A stretch of 48,155 nucleotides of DNA, from positions 1-48,155 of the forward strand of contig JABFGH010000034.1 of NCBI GenBank assembly GCA_013112585.1, read 5' to 3'. The first letter of the stretch is position 1, and every line of letters starts with the position of its first letter. The notes under the pieces were generated by a model that did not search any database, was not told the origin of the DNA, and was given only the letters and a program-made list of their open reading frames with translations. Source of the DNA: Ignavibacteriota bacterium. Its GTDB lineage: Bacteria > Bacteroidota > Ignavibacteria > Ignavibacteriales > Melioribacteraceae. This document shows positions 1 to 7,551 of the stretch, one piece after another. The translations under genes were made by a program, and so were the position numbers.

Positions 1-135
1 TTTTCCTTCTAAAACCGAGTTTATTACTTTTATTTTAAAGGATTCACTATACTTTCTTTTTTGTTTTTTCATACTTTTGTCCTGGTTTTTGTTGACTTTT
101 TTAGTCAACCTATTTCAGGACTATACAACTGGTTC

Positions 136-250
136 TTGTCATTGCGATCCCGATGCTGTTTATCGGGAGAAGCAATCTGCCAAAAAGTGAGAGATTGCCA
201 CATCCGTCTCCGTCTCCGTCGGCTGACGGATGACGGATTTTCAATGACAA
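136..250. repeat. Nested palindromic (REP-like) element downstream of recQ
   Basis: The outer arms TTGTCATTG (136-144) and CAATGACAA (242-250) are perfect inverted repeats. Nested inside are a 7-bp hairpin (TCCCGAT 148-154, ATCGGGA 162-168, 7-nt loop), a second pair GCAATCT/AGATTGC (172-178 and 192-198), and a GC-richer CCGTC/GACGG pair near 216-230. This nesting is typical of dispersed non-coding palindromic elements in bacterial genomes. It begins 9 bp past the recQ stop, so it may also act as transcript end. A 75-residue plus-strand frame crossing it (61-288) is best explained as chance. Confidence 0.75.
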
Positions 251-258
251 AATATAGG

Positions 259-1737
259 TTATTCAAAGGTTTCTTTTATGCTATCTAAAGATTCATTCAG
301 AGTGCAGACATCACAATTTCCGCAGGGCTTTTCTCCGGGGAAACCAAAATAGTCCGAGATAAAAACTCTGCGGCAGTTTTCCGACTTAAAATAATTCACA
401 ACCGAAAGAAGTTTTTTATTATCGTTCATTAATTTGTCTGCTATCCGCTTGTCATCTTCAAGTTCTTGCGGAAGACTGGTAACTATCTTAAGATTCTTAT
501 TCTCTACTTCACCTTCTGTAACACCATACCGGTCAAGCATTGCCAGAACAGTTTCAACTCTAAAATCATTTCTATCCTTAAAACTTATTTGCTCTCTTAG
601 ATAATCAACACCCATGGAGTTAACTTTCTCTAAATCAGATTTTAGAATATCAAAAACGCGGTAGTAGTATTCAGCATCCGGATTCGCCCACTTTATAAAT
701 TCCATTTGCGTATATAAGTCTTTCTGATTGTAAACAAGCATGCACAAAGAATCTTTACCATCTCTGCCTGCTCTTCCGATTTCCTGGTAATATGATTCTA
801 TTGATGAGGGAACTTCAGAATGAATTACAAATCGGATATCCGGTTTATCAATTCCCATCCCGAAGGCATTTGTTGCTAAAATTAGATTCTGCTTCCCCGA
901 TAAAAAATCACGCTGTATATGTTTTCGTCTTTGTGCATCCAGCTTGCCGTGATAAATGCTGTGCTTGTAACCTTTATCTCCAATTACCTGTGAGTAATAT
1001 TCCAGCTTTTTAATTAATGAAAAATAAATTATACCCGAACCCGGGTAATTATCAAGCACATGATAAATTGTTTTTAACGTTTCCTGTTCGTCATAAACGT
1101 CCGCTGCTTCAAGTCGCAGATTAGGTCGCTGTATTCCTTGATGAAATATTTTTATATCATCTTTTGTTAATCCCAATTTAGCAATGATATCATTCTGTAC
1201 TTCGGGTGTAGCTGTAGCCGTAAGAGCAACGGTTAAGGGGTTTCCCATCAGTTCTCTAAACTCTGCTATTCTTGAATAGTCGGGTCGAAAATCATGCCCC
1301 CACTCCGATATACAGTGAGCTTCATCAACTGCCAGTAGTGAAATATCTGCGGTTTTTAGCTGCTCAACAAAATCCGGTTTTCTAAATCTTTCAGGCGTTA
1401 CATAAAGCAGTTTAGTTTTTCCATCCACAAAGGATTGCAGTCTTTCTTTACGCTGATTCGGTTTAACCGTTGAGTTTATAAATTCAGCGGGAATATTTTT
1501 CTTTTTGAGAACATCAACCTGGTCCTGCATTAAAGCTATTAACGGACTAATTACAATTGTGCCCCCATCAAAAAATAGGGCAGGCACCTGGTAGCATAAA
1601 GATTTTCCGCCGCCGGTGGGCATTAAAACAAGTGAATGCTTTTGCTCCTGTGTAAGCCTGTTTATTATTTCTTCTTGCTTACCCTTAAATGAATTAAAAC
1701 CGAATGAGTCTTTTAATATTTGTAAAGTGTTTTTCAT
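259..1737 (-). CDS. recQ: RecQ-family ATP-dependent DNA helicase, short form
   Basis: A 3'-5' superfamily 2 DNA helicase used in replication-fork and recombination repair. Walker A MPTGGGKS lies near residues 39-46, the DEAH box (VDEAHCISEWGHDFRP) near 138, and the helicase C domain shows YYQEIGRAGRDG. Four cysteines near the C-terminus (about 455, 472, 475, 478; CGNCDVC) form the RecQ zinc site. The protein stops about 14 residues after that site, so the usual C-terminal winged helix and HRDC domains are absent, as in shorter RecQ/RecS-type proteins. I start at the ATG at 1737; an in-frame GTG at 1761 would extend the protein into the tandem repeat and is less likely. Family assignment is firm; the RecS-like subtype is inference. 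Confidence 0.93.
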   Translation of the reverse strand: MKNTLQILKDSFGFNSFKGKQEEIINRLTQEQKHSLVLMPTGGGKSLCYQVPALFFDGGTIVISPLIALMQDQVDVLKKKNIPAEFINSTVKPNQRKERLQSFVDGKTKLLYVTPERFRKPDFVEQLKTADISLLAVDEAHCISEWGHDFRPDYSRIAEFRELMGNPLTVALTATATPEVQNDIIAKLGLTKDDIKIFHQGIQRPNLRLEAADVYDEQETLKTIYHVLDNYPGSGIIYFSLIKKLEYYSQVIGDKGYKHSIYHGKLDAQRRKHIQRDFLSGKQNLILATNAFGMGIDKPDIRFVIHSEVPSSIESYYQEIGRAGRDGKDSLCMLVYNQKDLYTQMEFIKWANPDAEYYYRVFDILKSDLEKVNSMGVDYLREQISFKDRNDFRVETVLAMLDRYGVTEGEVENKNLKIVTSLPQELEDDKRIADKLMNDNKKLLSVVNYFKSENCRRVFISDYFGFPGEKPCGNCDVCTLNESLDSIKETFE

Positions 1738-1743
1738 AATTGA

Positions 1744-1980
1744 AAATTGTTTTTTCCACACTACCGTTTTCGATAGGTCCGATAAAAAGCATCGGACTAC
1801 TCAAACTACGTTGAGGTTTAAATTGTTTTTTCCACACTACCGTTTTCGATACATTCGATAAAAAGCATCGGACTACTCAAACTACGCTGAGGTTAAAATT
1901 GTTTTTCCACACTACCGTTTTCGATACGTCCGATAAGAAGCATCGGACTACTCAAACTACGCTGAGATTAAAATTGTTTT
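1744..1980. repeat. Three tandem copies of a 76-bp repeat with internal hairpin
   Basis: Copies run 1744-1819, 1820-1895 and 1896-1970 (75 bp), followed by a 10-base start of a fourth (1971-1980). Each contains the motif CCACACTACCGTTTTCGAT, then a hairpin and ACTCAAACTACG. The hairpin is perfect in copy 1 (GTCCGAT 1777-1783, ATCGGAC 1791-1797) and copy 3 (1928-1934, 1942-1948) and degraded on its left arm in copy 2 (1853-1859). It sits directly upstream of recQ and fills most of the gap to the histidine kinase gene. There is no spacer diversity, so it is not a CRISPR. Confidence 0.92.
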
Positions 1981-2071
1981 ATTCAATAGGTTTCATTTAG
2001 GTTATTAAAAAACTATCGGGGTTGCGGGGTTAAATTAAAATTGCTGAACCTATTAAAACTGTGTTAAATTT
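1981..2071. other. Rest of the recQ / histidine kinase intergenic gap
   Basis: Together with the tandem repeats this makes up the 310-bp gap between recQ and the 3' end of the histidine kinase gene. I see no coding frame, no clear terminator hairpin and no confident promoter in this remainder. Confidence 0.5.
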
Positions 2072-4033
2072 CTATTGACTTGAAATTTTTGGTAATTCCA
2101 CATTAAATGTGCTGCCTGCATTTAAACTGCTTTCCACACTTATTGTTCCGCCGTGTTTCTCTACAAATTCCTTAGCAAGCAGAAGCCCAATACCGGAGCC
2201 TGATTCACCGGCAGTGCCGCGTGTTAATACTTTTTTATCCAGCCGGAAAAGATTATCAATAGTAAATTGGTCCATACCTAATCCATTATCATTTACTGTA
2301 ATTTTAACTGAATTAGTTTTTTGAATAACATCAATAGTAATTTTACCGTTTAACCTGGTAAACTTAACGGCATTAAAAATTAAATTCCTTAAAATCGAAT
2401 TCAGCATTTGCTCATCGGCAGTTAGAGTACAATTATCTTTACAATTTATTTCAACTGAAATATTTTTCCTTGTGAAATTACCTTTTATCAAACTTAGGTT
2501 ATTCTCAATGATATTTTTTAAATTTAATTTAATGGGCTTAAAAATAATATCGTTGCTGTGACTTCTTGACCAAATAAGTAAATTCTCCAAAAGTTCATAA
2601 TCTTTTTTTACAGCTTTTTGAATCGTGTCGATTAATTTTATTCGTTCATCTTTACTTAGTTCATCATAGCTGTCTTTAAAAATATCAATTGATCCAAGTA
2701 TTGCACTGAAAGGTTCACGTAAATCATGTGCGATGATTCTGAAAAATTTATCTTTAACTAAGTTAGTCTGCTTAAGCTGTTCGCTTAATCTTTTCTTCTC
2801 ATAAAAACGGTATGTAATAATTGCGGCAATAATAATCAGCAGTACTAAAATAACTAGAAAATAATTGCGCTGATTTTTTTGAATTTCAAGTTCTTTTTGT
2901 AAAACAGCTTTTTCATTTTCAGCTTTTTCTATTCTCAGCAATGACTCCAATTCACCAAGTTTAATTACCTCTTCATTTGTGAAAACGGAATCTTTAAGCT
3001 GATGATATTTTTCAAAGTATTGTATCGATTTTTTAAGGTTGCCGGTTTCCTTATAAAATTCATAATGGGTTTTATACATATCCAAAATTGAATAGGGGTC
3101 ATTTACATTCGCAGATTTATTTCGTGCCTCGGTAAGATATTTTTCACCCTTGCTGATATTGCCTAAGGATTGATAGATCAATGCAATATTGTTTAAATTT
3201 GCTACTTCACCTTCGGCGTATAATATTTTTTTATTCAGCGATTGTGCTTTAAGCGAATAGTCCAAGGCAGTTTTGTACTTCTTCTTTTTATGAAAAACCT
3301 CACCGAGTTTATTCCAGGTTTCTGCAAGACCTTTCAAGTAATTTACTTCCTGATAATAATTTTCAAGTTCTAAATATGCAGTTTTTGCATCACGGTATTC
3401 ACCTTTAATAAATTGAACATTGGCTATATCTAATAAAACTCTTGCCTTCATATCTTCAATTTCAATTTCAGATGCTATATCCAAGGCGCGCTTAAAATAT
3501 TTTAAACTCTTATCATAATTCTCTTGATTTCTATACAGCTTACCAATGTTGATTGAGCAGTATGCAAGTCCGGTTTTATTTTTTATTTCCTCAAAAATTT
3601 TAATTGCTTTTTGGATGTTGTCAATAGCTTGTGTAAGATCATTTTTGAATCCGTAAATACCACCAATATTATTATACGAATAAGCTATCTGTACTTTGTC
3701 ATCTGCTTCCTCTGCTACTTTAAGAGCGGCTTTGTGGTGATCTAAAGCTATATCGTTAGCACCGAGATTTGAATAAATAATACCCAAATAATTTAAGGAT
3801 TTTGATTGAGCTTTTTTATCGTCAATTTCAACAGACAGCTCAAGAGCATATTTGGCAATCTGCATAGCTGATAAGGGATCATTACTTCTCAGATTCCAAG
3901 CCTCATCTAAAAGGGTGGTAATGTTGTTGGAATCAATTTGAACTTCTAAATTTGAAAAAATAGAATCGGCTTTTTCTTGAGGTACTATATTTGAAAAAAT
4001 GAAAAATAAAATTGGCAGCAGCTTTGAAAGCAT
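2072..4033 (-). CDS. TPR-repeat sensor histidine kinase, membrane bound
   Basis: A 653-residue sensor kinase. It has an N-terminal signal peptide (about 1-18), a run of TPR helices (about 45-345) that would face the periplasm, a short coiled coil, one membrane segment (about 391-409), then a HisKA domain with the phosphoacceptor His436 (IIAHDLREP) and a HATPase_c domain with N box (NLIFNAVKF, around 550), G1 box NDNGLGMD (581-588) and a G2-like SGSGIGLLLA. This architecture is common in Bacteroidota, where the TPR part is thought to sense protein or peptide ligands. No response regulator is adjacent, so it is an orphan here. The kinase assignment is secure; the signal is unknown. Confidence 0.92.
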   Translation of the reverse strand: MLSKLLPILFFIFSNIVPQEKADSIFSNLEVQIDSNNITTLLDEAWNLRSNDPLSAMQIAKYALELSVEIDDKKAQSKSLNYLGIIYSNLGANDIALDHHKAALKVAEEADDKVQIAYSYNNIGGIYGFKNDLTQAIDNIQKAIKIFEEIKNKTGLAYCSINIGKLYRNQENYDKSLKYFKRALDIASEIEIEDMKARVLLDIANVQFIKGEYRDAKTAYLELENYYQEVNYLKGLAETWNKLGEVFHKKKKYKTALDYSLKAQSLNKKILYAEGEVANLNNIALIYQSLGNISKGEKYLTEARNKSANVNDPYSILDMYKTHYEFYKETGNLKKSIQYFEKYHQLKDSVFTNEEVIKLGELESLLRIEKAENEKAVLQKELEIQKNQRNYFLVILVLLIIIAAIITYRFYEKKRLSEQLKQTNLVKDKFFRIIAHDLREPFSAILGSIDIFKDSYDELSKDERIKLIDTIQKAVKKDYELLENLLIWSRSHSNDIIFKPIKLNLKNIIENNLSLIKGNFTRKNISVEINCKDNCTLTADEQMLNSILRNLIFNAVKFTRLNGKITIDVIQKTNSVKITVNDNGLGMDQFTIDNLFRLDKKVLTRGTAGESGSGIGLLLAKEFVEKHGGTISVESSLNAGSTFNVELPKISSQ

Positions 4034-4114
4034 TAAACATCCCGTTTTTTTTGAGTGTTAAAATACACTAAAATTTGAAAACTTCCTTAATATAAATAAG
4101 CCAATCATTAAATA

Positions 4115-6790
4115 TTATTTCAATAAAATCATCTTCATAGTTTTAGAAAAACTGCCTGCGGTAATTTTGTAAAAGTAAATTCCGCTTGGCTGATTTACTG
4201 CATTCCACTCCACTTCATAAGTCCCCGGTGATTTTTGTTCGTTCACTAAGTCAGCAAGCATGTTACCAAGTATGTCGTAGATTTTTATTTGTACTTTTGA
4301 CATTTCACCTTTCACATCTGCCGGTAATTGATATTTAATTTTTGTTGTTGGGTTAAATGGATTCGGATAATTCTGCGACAAGCTGTATGCTGTCGGCACT
4401 ACTTGCTGTTTATCGTTTACATCTACAATACTTGGATCAAAATAGAGCAGTGCATTTACTATAACTAGATCAAATGCCGTATTATCAGCTGTAGTCTCCA
4501 GCGGAAAAGCAAGATAAATTAATTTGCCAGTTGTATTCGATCCGCCGAAAGCTCCGGTGTACTCAATGCCGGCAGTTTTTTGATTTGAATAGAGCATGCA
4601 GATTGTGCTGCCTCCGTATGGTGCAATTTCATCGGGAAAATTTTCATCATAAGTCTGACCGAAATACAAGCTGCAGTAATGCATTGAAGTATTAGGCTTG
4701 CCGGCAGCATATAACACCCCGGCATCATCACTAACGTAATCTGCTTTCAAATAATTATTATAAAAACTTCTATCCGATGCAGAGCCTTTATAATCAAGAT
4801 CATAGCCGATTTCACTTCCGCTTACAAATAGGTTTCCGCCGTTTTCTAAATAACTTGCAATAACAGACTGCTCGTACGAGTTGAATGTTTCATCATCCGT
4901 GCCTTGATCTCCTGCAATCCAAAACACTCCGGCATAATTTGTTAAGTTAATTCCTGCACTTTCCAATTCACTGCTTTTTATCGATTCAAAATTTACGGGG
5001 CTGCTAATCAATGATTTGCCATACCTCCCTGCAAACTTATGTCCTGCTCCTCTCCAGCTGTCGTCTTCTCTATCAAAGCCGTCAACTATCAAATAAGTAT
5101 CATCGTACCCGTAATTACCAAATCCAAGTTCGTTCGATAAGTCGCTTTCAGAATAATTAGGGGGATTATTTTTTACGCTCGAAACTCTATAATAAGAATC
5201 ACCCTGCTGGAAACTAATAGTTGCAAATTTTTCGGTTAAGGTGCTTTCATTTTGAATTAGTGACCAGTCAACTCTGTCAGGTGATCTGTAAAGCCTGTAG
5301 CCTTTAACCTCAGCTTCATTACATTCCCATTTAATATTTACATTACTGTTTTCCAGGGTTACCGATAATAGTTTCGGCTGATTTTCAAAATAATCGTCTT
5401 CCATGTTAGTGTAATATCTAGGAGTATAACTTTGTAAATCGGAAGGTGCATAGCTAAAGTAAGAAACTCCCCAGCCCCTGCTTGTTGATTCAACAATTTT
5501 TATACTTCCATTGGGCTGCGTGGAAATATATAATCGCACGTGTCCGACTTTATGAACTGCATCACCCGGCTTTAAGTTTGACCAATCACCGTATAAATTT
5601 GTAATATTCGGCATGTAGCTTGTTGATGCATGATAGCCCATCTGCCAGCAGCGGCTTACAAAACCGGAACAGTCAACGCCGACTGCGTAGGATGATACTC
5701 CATTGGTATTTATATCACCGGCATATTTTCCTTGTGCCAATCCGGCATCAAATTGAGTTAATGTGCTGAAGCCGCCCCACTTATAAGGCACACGGGCATT
5801 AGGTCCAACCCGTAATCGAGCGGGTGTACGTACAATATCTCCATCCGGTGCGATTACATCCGAAGGGGCTAAATTCGCAGATGTACAATAATATTTATGA
5901 TAGACATAGCTTTCACCTATTCGGAGAGCCATAGTTCTTTTGGCGGAAGTGATTTTATTCTGAACCGGTTCTGTTTCAATTTCATTTACGGGCAGAAGCT
6001 CATTAAAATGTAGTTGATAATTATACTTTATCGGGTAGTGGATTATCTTTTCCGATTTATTTTTTAACCCTTCCCACTTGAATATTTCTAATCGGTCTTC
6101 AAGAGTGAGTAAATGAAAAAGGTTTCCTTCTTCATCTATTTGAAGATCATTAATTGTAAATAAATATTTTATGTGCGGCAGCTGCAAAATTGATTGTATT
6201 TCTCCTCTGCCCGTGAGTGTATAAACCTCGCGCCGGATTTTTAAGGGAACTTGCTGAATATATTTTTCAATCAATAAATAAATAAAGCCGTCTGCATCAA
6301 TGCCTATAAGGTCGGCATAGGCAAGATCGTTTTCAAAATATAGTTTTTGTTGTATTTGATTTTTTGGCAATGAACTATTTATGAGCAGGAAACTTTTGTT
6401 TTCAATTTTTAATGAAAAACTATCTCCAAGAATATTTTTCAAAATTCCATCATCATTGAATAGATCAGTTTTTCCTCCCTCAAAGAAAATTGGTTTTGTT
6501 ATGGTTTTCCGGTTTGGATCAGAAGCAATATTGTTTTTGTCGGTTGTAAGTTCAACTGTATTTACAAAATTATTTTTGTTGAAATAGTGCTTTACAGGTT
6601 TGTTGAAATCGATAAGAGAAATTTTATTCTTTTCAATTTCAAAATTTGAAACAGCATAAATTCCCGAACATTCAATTTTAACATCAAATGGTGCTTGATC
6701 ATAGGGGAGGGATAAGATGATGCTTTTATTAATTTGAGCAAAAATATTTGATGAAAGAATAAATAAGAATATTGCTATGATCTTTTTCAT
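4115..6790 (-). CDS. Secreted NlpC/P60-like hydrolase with FN3-like domain and T9SS sorting domain
   Basis: 891 residues. After a signal peptide (about 1-18) comes an N-terminal region of about 270 residues that I do not recognise. An NlpC/P60-like cysteine hydrolase domain follows (about 330-450) with Cys374 in GVDCSGFVSRC and His417 in KVGHVRLY. Next are a fibronectin type III-like domain (about 470-550) and a region (about 560-790) with alternating beta/alpha character containing YLENGGNLFVSGSEIG, resembling domains often annotated 'xanthan lyase' in this phylum. The C-terminus carries a T9SS type A sorting domain (SLSQNYPNPFNP), so the product should cross the outer membrane. NlpC/P60 enzymes usually cut peptidoglycan stem peptides. 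The lipoprotein gene lies just upstream, 21 bp away, probably in one operon. The substrate is not predictable. Confidence 0.85.
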   Translation of the reverse strand: MKKIIAIFLFILSSNIFAQINKSIILSLPYDQAPFDVKIECSGIYAVSNFEIEKNKISLIDFNKPVKHYFNKNNFVNTVELTTDKNNIASDPNRKTITKPIFFEGGKTDLFNDDGILKNILGDSFSLKIENKSFLLINSSLPKNQIQQKLYFENDLAYADLIGIDADGFIYLLIEKYIQQVPLKIRREVYTLTGRGEIQSILQLPHIKYLFTINDLQIDEEGNLFHLLTLEDRLEIFKWEGLKNKSEKIIHYPIKYNYQLHFNELLPVNEIETEPVQNKITSAKRTMALRIGESYVYHKYYCTSANLAPSDVIAPDGDIVRTPARLRVGPNARVPYKWGGFSTLTQFDAGLAQGKYAGDINTNGVSSYAVGVDCSGFVSRCWQMGYHASTSYMPNITNLYGDWSNLKPGDAVHKVGHVRLYISTQPNGSIKIVESTSRGWGVSYFSYAPSDLQSYTPRYYTNMEDDYFENQPKLLSVTLENSNVNIKWECNEAEVKGYRLYRSPDRVDWSLIQNESTLTEKFATISFQQGDSYYRVSSVKNNPPNYSESDLSNELGFGNYGYDDTYLIVDGFDREDDSWRGAGHKFAGRYGKSLISSPVNFESIKSSELESAGINLTNYAGVFWIAGDQGTDDETFNSYEQSVIASYLENGGNLFVSGSEIGYDLDYKGSASDRSFYNNYLKADYVSDDAGVLYAAGKPNTSMHYCSLYFGQTYDENFPDEIAPYGGSTICMLYSNQKTAGIEYTGAFGGSNTTGKLIYLAFPLETTADNTAFDLVIVNALLYFDPSIVDVNDKQQVVPTAYSLSQNYPNPFNPTTKIKYQLPADVKGEMSKVQIKIYDILGNMLADLVNEQKSPGTYEVEWNAVNQPSGIYFYKITAGSFSKTMKMILLK

Positions 6791-6811
6791 AAAGCGGCTC
6801 GGTTAAAATTA

Positions 6812-7309
6812 TTAGGGGATATAAATTTCTTCAATTTTTTGAACTTCATTATTTTTAAAAGTTATTTTGAATGGCAGACGAGAATAATATTTTTCAGTTT
6901 CATTCTTAAACAATTTACCGAACATTTTTAATTCAGCTTGTTTTCCTTCCAGCTTACTTTCCTGATTATAATACTCGAATGTTTTAACTATTATTTTAAC
7001 ATTATCAGCAAGTTTATATTTCAGGTCATCAACAGTTTTATTTCGAATGTAAAAAGTTGATTCTTCAATTTCGCCACCTGTGTCTTCCCGGTAGGCTTGT
7101 TCGGCTTTCTCACCGGTGAAAAACTGAATGGAATCGGCACTCATAAAAACATCATCATTTTCAAAAATTAAATTTTTAATAAAAACTGTTTTAACGCCGC
7201 TAAGTTGAGGTTCGGATAATTTTTCAGCGAAATCATTTTTTTTATCACATGAAAAGGTAAGAATCATAACAAAAATTGAAATAAGTAAAATCGAAAAGAC
7301 ATTTTTCAT
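6812..7309 (-). CDS. Uncharacterised lipoprotein
   Basis: About 165 residues from the ATG at 7309; an upstream ATG at 7336 would place nine extra residues before the signal sequence. The N-terminus is a lipoprotein signal (MKNVFSILLISIF... with lipobox LTFSC), so it is probably anchored in the outer or inner membrane. The body contains FTGEKAEQAYREDTGG followed by FYIRN, a pattern I associate with small secreted lipoproteins of unknown function. It is probably co-transcribed with the NlpC/P60 gene downstream and diverges from the caspase-like gene. No enzymatic function is suggested. Confidence 0.8.
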   Translation of the reverse strand: MKNVFSILLISIFVMILTFSCDKKNDFAEKLSEPQLSGVKTVFIKNLIFENDDVFMSADSIQFFTGEKAEQAYREDTGGEIEESTFYIRNKTVDDLKYKLADNVKIIVKTFEYYNQESKLEGKQAELKMFGKLFKNETEKYYSRLPFKITFKNNEVQKIEEIYIP

Positions 7310-7551
7310 AGTTAACCTCAAATATTTTTCAAGCATTTAAAATTACAAAAATGTTCGGTTAAATTTAAGATTGAAATCAAACTTTAATCTGCCGCTTTAT
7401 TATTCAATGAATAATTTTTTAAAAAACGTCCGAATATTATTTATTGATAAATAAAAAAATACTTGATAATAAGACAAAATATCCGCAAATTATTCACGAG
7501 AGAGCGTCCCACCGTAAAATAAACTATTTGTACTCACTAATAGGAGTTACG

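Noticed and set aside
61-288. 75-codon plus-strand frame at the left edge
   Set aside because: It runs through the nested palindromic repeat and overlaps the recQ 3' end; the translated sequence shows no family features.
1744-1980. Tandem repeats as a possible CRISPR array
   Set aside because: The full 76-bp unit repeats without unique spacers, there are only three copies and no cas genes are near.
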